Below are positions 12,385-22,799 of a stretch of 64,000 bases of DNA, one piece after another. The DNA lies in the NCBI GenBank assembly GCA_020284085.1, contig JACEVL010000130.1, positions 1,545,908 through 1,609,907 of the forward strand, in the 5' to 3' direction. Origin of the DNA: Aporrectodea caliginosa (lineage: Eukaryota > Annelida > Clitellata > Crassiclitellata > Lumbricidae). Both the position numbers and the translations under genes were made by a program. The notes beneath the pieces are model-generated. The model was not told where the DNA came from. It did not search any database and saw nothing but the letters and a program-made list of their open reading frames with translations. Numbering within the stretch: the first letter of the stretch is position 1; every line of letters begins with the position of its first letter.

Positions 12385-13200
12385 GTGTAATGGCTCCTAT
12401 TATTTATTATATATAGTAATGAGTTATTGACTAGACGACACTGGCAGACTATTAAAATTGTGAATGTGATTCTGAAATCGAGCAGCACATTTTCAAAACT
12501 CGCTAGGTTAACCCAGACTTTTTGAGAAAAATTATTTGGGGGTTATATGCGAAGTCATTTCTTTCTTGTATTGAATGATTTCTAGTATTTGATAATGCAC
12601 ATTGCAGATTTTTTATATGAATAACATGGGGTGATAAAACTTGGTCAAAAAATGGAATTTTGGAATCTGTTTAATTAGTATTCACAGCTAAATTTTTTAC
12701 ATTTTGAGTAATGATTATTGACATTCCATACCTAGAGGCTAGAGCTTAATTTCCTTTGTGTAGATCCACCTGATCTCAACCTTAGACATCACTTGATCTT
12801 ACAAAGTAGTCGCTCAAAACTTTTGTATTTTCTATGTACCAGATCGCAGTGGTGTGCCTATCTGTTTGTGAATCAATAAACGAATATAATAATAGTAATA
12901 TGTTGATGCTTTTTTATCCATTTGCTTGACCCTTGCTTATTCCAGAACTTTGCTGTTATTGTTGAGCAGTGTCGCTGCAGAAGGCTAACATAAGGTTTCA
13001 CTGAACTGGTTAGTTACAGCTAAGATTATGGGTTATTTACAGCCAAACGAATCTGCTGCTGTAGGTGGTTTGGTTACATGAAAGGACTGTTGAAAGATGT
13101 AAAGTATTGGCATTCTTATTTTTAAATCAATTTTCTTTTTGTTTTGAAAAATTGGAGCAAAATCAAACTGCTTAGACTAGTATGCATTGAAGAAAGGGCA
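12385..13200. other. Spacer between the two carrier cassettes
   Basis: AT-rich unique-looking DNA from the end of the cassette 1 3'UTR to the SINE remnant at 13205. I see no N-terminal coding exon resembling the leader at 1054-1195 here or up to the cassette 2 acceptor at 14101. This absence is the basis for proposing a shared leader. Confidence 0.5.
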
Positions 13201-13204
13201 ATCT

Positions 13205-13400
13205 CTTAACCTAGCCTAAGAGGCAGCCATGGGTATGAAGTGTTGGAAACTTCATGCTTCATATGATGTTGGTGGCTATATCTCTCTCCTGTGCCATCTG
13301 AATTTTTAACTGAGCGACGAGCGTATGGCCAGTGTTCATGTTGAAGCAAGTATTGTAAGCGGTGCATGTGGAGCTTAAGTCATAAAGACCCAAATTATAA
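13205..13400 (-). mobile_element. SINE family C fragment
   Basis: The stretch GCAGCCATGGGTATGAAGTG plus the downstream GTATGGCCAGTGTTCATG recurs, with drift, at 14.52, 26.04 and 48.58 kb. Copies with a complete right end show an RNA polymerase III B box on the minus strand, so the family looks tRNA-derived. This copy lacks the tRNA-like head. Confidence 0.5.
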
Positions 13401-14101
13401 GAAAGTATAGCATTATGATGTACATGTAGCTTGTTTCAGAGTTTAATATTATATAGTTTATTTGATTTAAATATTAAATGCTATTTAATCTGCAGCAACA
13501 CATAACAGCAACTATTATACTGAAAACCTTTAAAATTATTAATTACCCTGTTAGAAACGACACTGTGGAGAAGGTAAGCTTTTAAAGTGCTTTTCAAACA
13601 TCTGTGGATAGGTAGTATTAGGTACACTACAGTAAAGAAAGTTGACTTTTGTGGATCTGCATTTATAATTTCTAATGTTATGCTGCTATTAAAGTCGCGT
13701 TTAAACAAAAGATTTGCACTTGATATATAGCTACGAAGTATGAAGTTTAGTCAAATGACATCTGATGCTTGAAACAGCATGTTTTGAATAACATTTGATA
13801 CTGAAACTTACATACCTACATGTACTATGTTGACAAAGACTCTGTCTCCTAACTGATGCTCAGAAGTTGGCAGTAGGTATCAGTAAATCAATTATGTGTT
13901 TAATGCTGTTTATTTTGGTAAGTTAATGGATGAGATATTGCATTTATGTTCCTAGTTTCTTCGGGTAAGTGAATGGGGTGCATGTTTCCAATAGGTAAGT
14001 GAAAATGAAGTATTTTGTGTTATTTTTCAGTTGGTGAATGGATTAAATATTTGAGGTGTTGAAGCTGTAGTGTAAAATTGGTGACTGTTTGGATGTTGCA
14101 G

Positions 14102-14412
14102 ACGTTGGTGAGTACAGCTGCGCCCATGGGTCAACGAAATTCTTTGCTCTGTGTGGCCTCGGAGGCATTATCAGCTGTGGTACAACTCACACTGCTCTTG
14201 TCCCACTCGACCTTGTCAAGTGTCGTATTCAGGTGAATCCAGAGAAGTATGGAGGAATTATTAAGGGCTTCAAGGTAACCTTAGCGGAAGCCAGTTTCCG
14301 TGAGCTTGGAAAGGGATGGGCGCCAACGTTGTTTGGTTACTCCGCACAAGGCCTGTGCAAGTTTGGCTTCTATGAGATCTTCAAAGTCTTCTACAGTGAC
14401 CTTTTAGGAGAG
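14102..14412 (+). CDS. SLC25A3: SLC25A3 cassette 2, exon encoding carrier repeat 1 (3A-like)
   Basis: Acceptor TGTTGCAG|AC, donor GGAGAG|GTAAGA. It encodes DVGEYSCAHGSTKFFALCG, then the block GGIISCGTTHTALVPLDLVK and GLCKFGFYEIFKVFY. Two codons longer than the cassette 1 exon, the extra residues lying at the 5' end. Synonymous sites differ widely from cassette 1, so the split is old. Confidence 0.93.
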
Positions 14413-17400
14413 GTAAGAAAATCACAGCTTTTTCTACTGGGTTTTATGTTTATTTCTTAAGCTAAAGCTAATAAAAGGTGAAATGCAGTCCCTTTTTGCA
14501 TACTGGTGCATGTACCATGAAAGGTAGTCATGGGAGGGGTATGAAATGTTGGTGACTTGTCTTTACCTTGGGTATGGAGGGTGGCTGGCTTCTGACTGCA
14601 CATGCTGTCTGGTCCTCGTACTGATGGTGTGAGAATATTTTGGGGTCCTCGTGTTATTTGACTAGAAGCACCAGTATAACAGATTTTGAATTATATCCAG
14701 CAGGGTTTGAACATCTGACTTCTGGGTCAACAGTCCAGCTGGTAGACTGCTAGACTGTTGGAACATGTAAAATGTCTTTATGTTTTGGTATGTGGCTCAC
14801 ATGTTTACTTCTATAAATATTTTATATACCTAAGAAGTTCAATGATTGTGATTGTTTTCTGTGCCATGCCAAAACATTTTTAATAGAAGAGCTTTAAGTG
14901 TGATTTTAATCATTGAAATAAATGTTTCCATTATCGATATACACGGATGCGTATTGCTGACAGCTGCACTGCTGCATAATATTTCGTAAGGTCTTTTCAT
15001 TGCATCTGTTTGAATGTTCTCTGTAGGAACGTACTTACTTGTGGAGGACGTCGCTGTATCTGGCAGCCAGTGCTAGTGCAGAGTTTTTCGCTGATATTGC
15101 CCTTTGTCCAATGGAGGCTTGCAAAGTTCGCATTCAGACTCAGCCCGGATGGGCCAACAACCTTCGAGAGGGCTTCCCAAAGCTGTACGCCGAGGAAGGT
15201 GTTTGGGGGTATGTCATTTATTAATGCTGTTGTCGTGTCCATGTTCTTTGTAAGTGTACTATGATGTTGTCAAATGGGGTCTGTAATGTAACAGTTTTAG
15301 AATTATTGTAAGAAATAGGTCTGATGGTTTGATTAACTCTTGATTAACGTTTGATTAATGATTGATTAATGTGTACTGCCATCTTGTGCCTGATACTTGA
15401 TATCAAGATTGTACTATTAATGATTATGAAGTATAGTTGCTTTGATTAGTTCCAAGTGGTTTAATTAACAAGGTGTGGTGTAGCAACGACAAAGTTGAAA
15501 TTTTCATGTTAGAATATTTTTTAACTTGACTGTTTTAGCATTAGCTGCATGGGCAGTAATAATTATTGGCACTGTTAAGTATGAATTGAAAATTTAGGAA
15601 AGCTAGTGAATTAGAGAGATAGATATTCAGTGTGTAGGTAAAGAAAGCATCAATTGTTATGGTGAAAGCAAATCAAGGATTCGTTAAGGAAAAGATTATA
15701 CCACAATTATATTGTTTTGAGGCTGCAAATAATGAACCCAAATCCATTAGTCAACTGCGTCTTGCCCATACATGCAAATATGATGATGAGGTTTGAACAA
15801 CATTTCTCCATTTGTTCTGATTGTGTCAAAGGCAGTTCTCACAGTCATTCCTTACGCTTTTAGATCTTCTTTCACATTGTCCATCCATGTCTTTGTTTGT
15901 TTTCTCCAGGTCCGTACTACCTCCACCTGACCATAAAGTGCTCTGGCCAGGAGTCTCCTCTTGTCCATCCTTGTTGCATGTTACAGCAGCATGTCCAAAC
16001 CAAATCAGTCTTCTTTTTTCTAATCTTGTCTACCAGTGTCTCAATCTGCCGAACATCGCCAATGCCAGACCAGTCCTACGTTTTATGTCTTTTGTACAGT
16101 GGCCATCTTCCGCTATTAAACTTCCAACATACACTAACGCTGTGACTCGCTCCATTTCTTCGCTATCTAGTCTCACTGTCGTAGATCTCTTCGTGTTTTT
16201 TTTAATAGTCATTGTTTTGGCTTTTGCACATTTGTGGGAGTCCAAATCTTTTACTTGTTTCATGTACGCTGTCTATCAGTTCAGATGGGCATAAAATCAT
16301 AGAAAATTTAATTTTTTTTTACATTTTTGCATACCACTTAGCAACATCTGGCGTCTGATTAGTGGTACATATACCACTGTTTAAAACTGCAGGGTTAGAG
16401 TGTACACCTCATGTACCTCCATTAACAATGGTCCCTTGAACTTTTATATAATGAAGTTTTGCTGTATGTTCACTGTTGCTATTCTTTGTACCATGCGTTA
16501 AACAAGACAGCATGTTAATAGCTTTAAGGGACATAACACCACCTCATGTTATGCAGAATCACAGCTAAACTGGTAGCACGTTAAAATGTCCATACTGTAT
16601 TTTGCATTTATTTATATAATTTCTCTTTTTCTGTAGGTTCTACAAGGGAATTATTCCTCTGTGGTGTCGTCAGATTCCATACACAATGATGAAGTTTGCT
16701 TGCTTTGAACGTACGGTCGAAGCTTTGTACAAATTCGTTGTACCAAAGCCAAGAGCTGAATGTACCAAATCTGAACAACTTGTTGTTACTTTCGTTGCTG
16801 GATACATTGGTATGATACTGAGATGGCTGTTTTAATTTGTTCATTTTTAACTTGCCAACCAGGTAGAAATTGTGTGGTGTACAGCACCAAAGTTGGTATA
16901 TTTTAACCGTAAACGGCTGCTGACAGTTAAAATTCTGATATGAAGGAGTTAATGAGTGCAGATTGTAAAAATGAGATGAATGCATGCTCAAAACTGTTGT
17001 TAGTTGCGATAGCCTTCAAAGGTGAGGTCATAACAGTTTTCCTGCAAGTCTTCAGGACGATACGCTTTGTCGGCATTAGCAATTGCCTCAATTCACATCA
17101 AAGTTTTATGTACACATTGTGCAGCTTGAGAAGGAAATTCCAGCCCAGTCCTCTTACACCAATGAAAACTCTATTTGAGCCATAGGATATTGTAAGCTAA
17201 ATTGATCAATGATCACGTGTCGGTACATTTATATAGCGCCTTTTAAAAACCTCCCAGCTTATTTACAGTAAGTGTAAGTTATCTCTAATTGTTGTTTATT
17301 GACTCGTCAGACTCGCGTTAGCCTTTCACTACAAGCAACCTACAGCTGTATTGTTTTAGCACTGAAATTTAAGTCTGTGTTGAACCTACTTTTATTATAT

Positions 17401-18286
17401 AATTATTTGTCTTCAGCATTTTAAAGCCCAGAGCTTCTGCAGTGAGTTTGTTGTTGACCTTTGTTGTGTGATTGACTTTGAGGAATGTTTATAATTTTGA
17501 AGTTGTTATGAGAGCCTCATATTGACTGCATACGCTGTTAAGAAGACAGACTGCTTTCTTTTCAGCTGGTGTTTTCTGTGCTATTGTCTCACATCCGGCT
17601 GATACAATTGTGTCAAAACTGAATCAACAGAAGGGCAGCACATTTGTTGAGATTGGAAAGAAACTTGGATTCTGGGGTTTGTATCTTACTGAAGTTATCT
17701 AAAAGTACCAATTAATTGTAAACAGTTCTTATCTACTTCTATTGTTGTTATTAATGTCTGCTGTTCTGCCTGAGAACATATTTTTTCTTACATTTAGAAA
17801 GAGCTGCACTATTAAATGACTTGTCTACCATATTCCATAGAGCTGACAACTGCATGTTATCAGCACTTTAAAGTCTCTAGACAATGGCTATGTCAGTGAA
17901 TTTAGTGACTTTCAAACATGCAGCCTCTGTATTAAAATACTTCTGCTTTACAAGCAGGTCATCATCAAATAGTTTGCAGAAAGTTTGGTACAGAGTTTCC
18001 TCATTAGATGAAATGTGAAACTGTTTTTGGATGATTTAAAGCTGTACTATTTCAAACTGCTCTTTAATGCATATTTAATAAGTGGATGTCTGGTATTTCT
18101 TAGGTATGTGGAAAGGTCTTGCAACAGTGACTCTTCCCAAGGATTATTATGATCGGTACTCTGACTGCCCTGCAGTGGTTCATCTATGATGGTGTGAAGG
18201 TCTACTTCCGTCTTCCACGTCCTCCTCCACCAGACATGCCAGAGTCCCTGAGACTTAAACTGGAAGCACAAAGTAAAGGACATTAA
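14102..18286 (+). CDS. SLC25A3: Second SLC25A3 carrier cassette, C-terminus frameshifted (exons 14102-14412, 15027-15208, 16637-16809, 17566-17676, 18104-18286)
   Basis: Five exons repeat the whole carrier body with the same order, phases and, for the middle three, the same lengths (182, 173 and 111 nt) as cassette 1. Signatures [20 protein letters not shown] and PADTIVSKL are intact. The first acceptor (14101) is in the phase of the leader donor at 1195, and no separate start exon is visible, so it is probably an alternatively spliced partner of cassette 1. Its first exon resembles vertebrate 3A (KFFALCG, GGIISCGTTHTALVPLD). The last exon carries a net +13 nt that shifts the frame; the shifted frame stops at 18187-18189, giving a predicted 334-residue protein with helix 6 and the C-terminus lost. 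It may be a decaying copy, a truncated isoform or an assembly error. Confidence 0.8.
14520..14765 (-). mobile_element. SINE family C copy with tRNA-like head
   Basis: Read on the minus strand it begins with an A-box-like TCTAGCAGTCTACCAGCTGG and a B-box-like GATGTTCAAACCCTGC spaced as in tRNA genes. The family body, ending at GGGTATGAAATG on the plus strand, follows. It lies in the first intron of cassette 2. Confidence 0.55.
15027..15208 (+). CDS. SLC25A3: SLC25A3 cassette 2, exon encoding start of repeat 2
   Basis: Acceptor TCTGTAG|GAAC, donor TGGGG|GTATGT. It encodes [20 protein letters not shown] and the signature [15 protein letters not shown]. Length 182 nt. Confidence 0.93.
15790..16290 (-). 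mobile_element. LINE 3' fragment (reverse transcriptase C-terminal region)
   Basis: Minus-strand translation gives a remnant typical of RTE-like reverse transcriptases: KAKTMTIKK, LVYVGSLIAEDGHCTKDIKRR, AMFGRLR. Further on, in shifted frames, come the GW-rich and KWRN-type C-terminal pieces. It is frameshifted and 5'-truncated. It sits in the intron between the second and third cassette 2 exons and is absent from the matching cassette 1 intron. Confidence 0.65.
16637..16809 (+). CDS. SLC25A3: SLC25A3 cassette 2, exon encoding end of repeat 2 and start of repeat 3
   Basis: Acceptor TTTCTGTAG|GTTC, donor ACATTG|GTATGA. It encodes [20 protein letters not shown] and VVPKPRAECTKSEQLVVTF. Long runs are nucleotide-identical to the cassette 1 exon, including third codon positions, unlike the neighbouring exons. 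Confidence 0.93.
17566..17676 (+). CDS. SLC25A3: SLC25A3 cassette 2, exon encoding third carrier signature
   Basis: Acceptor CTTTTCAG|CTGG. It encodes [20 protein letters not shown], then QQKGSTFVEIGKKLGFWG. The donor is TGGG|GTTTGT, a poorer match to the GTRAGT consensus than the GTAAGC of cassette 1. Confidence 0.9.
18104..18286 (+). pseudogene. SLC25A3: SLC25A3 cassette 2 last exon with frameshifting 13-nt insertion
   Basis: Acceptor ATTTCTTAG|GT, then MWKGL. Compared with cassette 1, the stretch between the GGTCTT codons and ATTATTATGATCGG is 13 nt longer. The native helix 6 sequence ([17 protein letters not shown]) and the RPPPPDMPESL C-terminus survive only in the +1 frame, ending TAA at 18284. 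In the spliced frame translation runs into TGA at 18187. I found no alternative AG that restores the phase. Confidence 0.8.
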
Positions 18287-18723
18287 GTTCTCTACCATCT
18301 GGAGTTTGTAGATGATGACGCTGAATTACGTAGTTAGTCAGAAACCAACAGTATTGTCCTTTTGTGTATGATATGGAATTTCTTCATATCAATCAATCCT
18401 ATTTATCAATGATAATTGTATATGACTTGTGATGAATTTCATTTGATTTTCTGATTTAGGCAAGTGTTCACTAGGTTGAATAGTAGATATGTAAATGTTG
18501 AATGTTTTTCTGTTTCACTTGCTGAAAATGCATGTCTATCTGAAGCATGATATGTGCACGCAGTAACATGGTTTCAGTTGACTCTAGGTCATTGCACATA
18601 CTCTATGATTCTTAGGTCAAAATAATTTTAGAGATTTTGGTGCTGCTGCAAATGTTGCAATCGATCGATCATTGTTTCTGGGTGTTAACATCTGACTTCT
18701 GATTACCTGCATCATTATTCTAC

Positions 18724-18729
18724 AATAAA
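18724..18729 (+). terminator. SLC25A3: Polyadenylation signal of cassette 2
   Basis: AATAAA about 440 nt after the original TAA, followed by a T-rich stretch. A preserved signal suggests that cassette 2 is, or recently was, transcribed to its own end. Confidence 0.6.
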
Positions 18730-18953
18730 GTTTTTTAAATTTCATTGTGGAGATTCTGTCAATGATAGTTTCATGAACAAATTTCTAAGGATGTTTACAA
18801 GTATTTCATAAAGTAGTAACTCGTAAAGCTGATTTTCATAATTAACCTTAAAACAGATGTGGTCCAGATCAGAAGTGTTTTTATCCAGTAATGTAATGTA
18901 ATTAGCAACTTCTATTGCGCCGGTGTCTAATGCACAAGGCATCAACCGATGGC

Positions 18954-19897
18954 CAGGGTTCGAATCGGACCGGAACGCACCGGAACGGCGTTCCGGTTCT
19001 TTTTTTGACGACCGGAACGCCGTTCCGGTTCCTTTCTGAAAAAATCTCGTTCATTTTCATAATTTTGTCAAGGAATATTATGAGCTCAGATGAATATTAT
19101 TTTAAGTTCATTAGCCTCGAGGGTTTCTGAATAGTCACTTTCGAGAAGCGCTATATAAGTTCCCGAATGAACGATCACAGAAAAACTAGTCCGTGTTTAC
19201 TTACATGGAGCTCACCCGCTGTTGTGTAATCACTGCCCTCCTGCTCATAGGTGGAATCGGTGTCAAAATCTTAATTTTCAATTATAGCACGTCTTTTGAG
19301 TATTTTTTCTGTTTATGGGTTTCACGCCACCGCTCTTAAGGTAATGTCGAAGAGAAAGATGCAAAACGTGCGTCAACAATCTGGAATAGCGCAACGAAAG
19401 TGAAAAGATTTTTGTTAAACTTGTTGGACCGTCCCTGCAGGACTTCAACCCACTTCCGTACGTGAAGAAGTGGCTAGCCATGGGTCACCGCGGCGCATTC
19501 GAAAACAAGTCAAGGAAATGCGAGCACCGTGAAGAGCCACGTTACAATCACATGCGAAAAATCTTTGAATGAATTTGTCGTAGATTTTGCCTGTTATACT
19601 TTCATTTCTTTATTATTGATATCACTGTGGTATTGTTGCTCGACATGAGCACTTTGTTTAGTTATTTTCATAAAATAACAATTTCTTTTAAAATTTGTTA
19701 ATGACTTCATCGTTCAGAAAAAGCTGCAAAGAGAGGCCAAAACGTGCCTCATGTGATACTACCTGCTGCAAAATGCGTTTGTTTCTGGGGCTCCGCCCCA
19801 GACCCCGCTGGGGGAGCTCACGACGCTCCCCCAGACCCCCTAGTCGCTATGTCTTAGTCAGCGTTCCGGTCCTTTTTCGTTTAGGACTCGAACATTG
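18954..19897. mobile_element. hAT-type element with CCGGAACG-rich ends
   Basis: CAGGGTTCGAATC at the left and CAATGTTCGAGTC (complement) at the right are imperfect inverted ends. Perfect 8-bp repeats CCGATGGC (18946-18953, 19898-19905) flank them. GGAACG/CGTTCC motifs are repeated near the ends. No intact transposase is visible; short frames around 19.34-19.48 kb are disrupted. A related CCGGAACGG...CGTTCCGG segment lies at about 51.37-51.40 kb. Confidence 0.75.
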
Positions 19898-20474
19898 CCG
19901 ATGGCGCATCAAAACAATCCGTAATCAGGTCAACATCCAGAAGATCAGTCCGTAAGAGACAGAGAGGCAGCCTAAGGTGGATAAGCAATTTGAAAGAGGT
20001 AAGTTTTCAGCCGAGAACGAAACGACACAAGCGACTGAGCACAGCGCACAGATACAGAAAGAGAGTTCCAAAAGGCAGGCCCAGCAACCGAAAAAGCTCG
20101 TTCACCGAGAACAGTTCTTGATTTAGGTATGACCAGACAAAGACAATCAGATGACCTCATTGAATAATGATAAGTCAGAGGAATAAGAACAGATTTTAAA
20201 TATTGTGGTTGGCTAGAGTTCAAAGTTTTATAAACTATGAGCCCCAGTTTGAAACGAATTCTTTCATGAACAGGAAGCCAATGCAGAGATTTAAGCAGAG
20301 GGTTATATGTTCATATTTGGATGTATTAGTTATGGCTCTAGCCAAAGAGTTCTGAACCCTCTGCAGCTTCAGTATGTTTGATTTATTGATACCAGTAAGA
20401 AGTGAGTTACAATAGTCTAGGCGACTGGAAACCAATGCATTTGCCAGAGATATTCTTGCAGACATGGGCACAAG

Positions 20475-20650
20475 GATCCTGAGTGGCCGAGTGGGTTGGT
20501 GCCCGCTCGCCGCGCCGGCGCCCCGGGTTCGCTTCCCGGTCGGGTCGGATTATCAGAGATTAATTTCTCGGATCTTTACTGCGGGTGGCTCGGTCGCATT
20601 ATAAACGTGGAGTACAATACAACACACAATACAACACATCACAATACAAC
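20475..20650 (+). mobile_element. tRNA-derived SINE, family A
   Basis: An A-box-like TGGCCGAGTGGGTTGG and a B-box-like GGGTTCGCTTCCC are spaced with a long variable arm, as in Leu/Ser-type tRNAs. A body with TCAGAGATTAATTTCTCGG and an ATAC-rich tail follow. Relatives lie at 31.9 kb (+) and 53.6 kb (-), sharing CAGAGATTTAAATCTCGG. Confidence 0.75.
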
Positions 20651-20651
20651 T

Positions 20652-20882
20652 GGGGCGCGGTGTTGTAGGGGTATGTTCGGTGCCTTGCAGCTGGAGGGTT
20701 GCGGGTTCGGATCCACCTCAAAGTCGCCGCGTAGGGACCCTGGGCAAGTCCTTCACTCGCAATTGCTCATGCGCTTCGGCGTGAAACTCCGACTCAGCGT
20801 TCGCGCAGTAGTCGGGAGCGCCTCTGAATGGGAAATCTGGTTGGGGCGCTATAACAAGTATTCAAATACAATACAATACAAT
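20652..20882 (+). mobile_element. tRNA-derived SINE, family B
   Basis: The head has an A-box-like GGTGTTGTAGGGGTATG and a B-box-like GGGTTCGGATCCACC. The body contains GCGTAGGGACCCTGGGCAAGT and a tail of repeated ATACA. It directly follows SINE A within the LINE. A second copy lies inverted at 52255-52493. Confidence 0.75.
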
Positions 20883-21314
20883 AACGCCTAATTCTGCATA
20901 TATCACGAATGAACATATAGGATGACTTACAAATACTGTTTACATGGCCAGTGAGAGACATGGTAGAATTAAAGACAACGCCTAAGTTGCGTGCAGCATC
21001 AGCCAGCTCAACAATTGAGTCACCCAGTTTCAATGACTTAAGCCCATCAAATTTCTTAAGTTGCTGTGGAGTGCCAAGTAACAGAAATTCAGTCTTTGAT
21101 GGGTTAAGGAGGAGTTTATTGGATGCCATCCAGGACTGTACTTCATCAAAGACAGCAGACAACAGCTGTACAGATGAGTCACATGACAGACTGTCAAATG
21201 AAATGTAAATTTGAGTGTCATCAGCATAGAAATGGTATTTCAGCGAATGATTATCAAGCAATGCTCCTAATGGTGTGGTGTATAATGTAAACAAAAGAGG
21301 GCTTTTGTAGGCAG

Positions 21315-22240
21315 CAGACTTGTATACGAGACATAAAACTCGAGACCGAGACCGAGACAGTGGGGTTCGAGACCGAGACAGTGGGGTCCGAGACCGAGAC
21401 GAGACACCAGGTCAGAGACAGTTCGAGACAGTTCAAAACGAGTGAAATGCACATTGGACCCAAGTCCCGAAACAATTTTTCTCAACTTTTGAAGTCTAAT
21501 ACAAGGGTCAAATCACTGAAATCAGCCGATCACCTGAATTGTATAAACTATAAAGAAATTAAATATTTCAGCCATTCTGAAATCTTCTAAATGATTCTAA
21601 AATTTAAACCAACAAAATTTCATGTAGGCCCTAGGCCTATTAGCGATTTAGCGACATAAGTCACATCACTCACTTTGAGAAACTAGATGTTGTTTTAAAA
21701 GAGTTTCTCTTATGTTGGCTTTACACAAACGACGAACGGCATGCCATATATTTTGGTTTTCATTGATTTCAAACTGCGTGAATGCAAATTTCACGATTTC
21801 ATGTTCTTTATGAGACATTTTAAGATATTTGGAAATTTTGGACTGAAAGTGCAAACTTAAGACTGCTTTTTCAATACTCTTAAATCTTAATACCAGAAAC
21901 ACCGCTTTTTTTTAAACAACCTGTCTGTTCGGCACTTCGGATTAACTAGTTATCCATTCGGCACAAGACAATTTTACAGCACAATACTGTACGAAGTTCC
22001 GAACAAAATACAGTTTGTACGAGAACTTTGGAGACCGCTTCTACAAGAGAACAAGACTTTCGCTTCGAAACAATTTCCAAAAAGACAAGACTTTCGTTTC
22101 GAGACAGTTTCCAAAGAGTCGAGAAATGATCTCGAGACCGAGACCGAGACAGTGGGGTTCGAGACCGAGACCGAGACATCGAAAAACCTGTCTCGAGACG
22201 TCTCGAGACCGAGACAGTGTCTCGAGACAATACAACTCTG
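21315..22240. mobile_element. hAT-type element with CGAGAC repeat arrays
   Basis: Ends CAGACTTGTAT and (complement) CAGAGTTGTAT are flanked by perfect 8-bp repeats GTAGGCAG (21307-21314, 22241-22248). Both subterminal regions carry arrays of GAGACCGAGAC and GACAGTGGGGT. Only short frames occur inside. Excising it reconnects the LINE on either side. Confidence 0.85.
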
Positions 22241-22799
22241 GTAGGCAGGCTTTCGAGCGTAAGCACTCCAAGAAAGATGAGAAATCTGTTGAAACTAGAA
22301 TAACTTAAAGAACTGAAGACAGTAATTACAATTTGCTTATTTAGCTGAAGAACTTCTTGCCTTGCTCGATTGCTTTCAAGAAACAGAAAGTCCAGGTTGG
22401 ATCACCCAGAAAATAAACTCTGATGGTCATGCAGAATAAGTCTACAATAGTGGTACACAACTGAGGGGAGGAAGAAACAAAGAAAGTTTGAATGGCACAT
22501 ATAATTATATGTTTGTGATACTTTGCAACATATAATTTTAGATGTATGGATTGACTTTAATATAGAGTATAAATCAAAGGTGTTGACCATTTGGGCTGAC
22601 TTTGCAAACTTGTGCACCAGTCAACCACCACTTACTGACTCAGTTTAGTGTCCATCTGAGTAGTCTTTAACGTGATTCATGTTTATGTTGGACAGCACCT
22701 TGGGCAGAAATTTCCAATTTCTGCAGCATTGCAGTCAAGTAACATTATGGAAAATCACAGATTCCAGACTACTTGTGCACTGTTGTGCAGTGAGGCTTT

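Larger units (their letters stand above)
19972..22270 (-). mobile_element. CR1/L2-like LINE, 5'-truncated and interrupted
   Basis: Minus-strand frames encode a reverse transcriptase C-terminal half. They run PLLFTLYTTPLGALL, then the catalytic YADD motif in YHFYADDTQIYISF, then LLNPSKTEFLLLG and NLGVVFNSTMSLTGHV. Beyond the SINE pair come LVSSRLDYCNSLLTGI, RVQNSLARAIT and finally ERAFSVAGPAFWNSL with a stop at 19972. The order and motifs fit CR1/L2-type non-LTR elements. The frame is broken near 20.23 kb. A SINE pair (about 20475-20882) and a hAT element (21315-22240) split it; the sequence rejoins cleanly across both. Confidence 0.85.

Noticed and set aside
14997..15264. Several overlapping open frames on both strands
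   Set aside because: Shadows of the second cassette 2 exon; the true frame is bounded by splice sites at 15027 and 15208.
15821..16294. 157-codon plus-strand frame
   Set aside because: Antisense to a LINE reverse-transcriptase remnant on the minus strand.
20475..20882. Functional tRNA genes
   Set aside because: A and B boxes are present but the sequences do not fold as full cloverleafs with proper acceptor stems and are followed by SINE bodies and ATAC tails.
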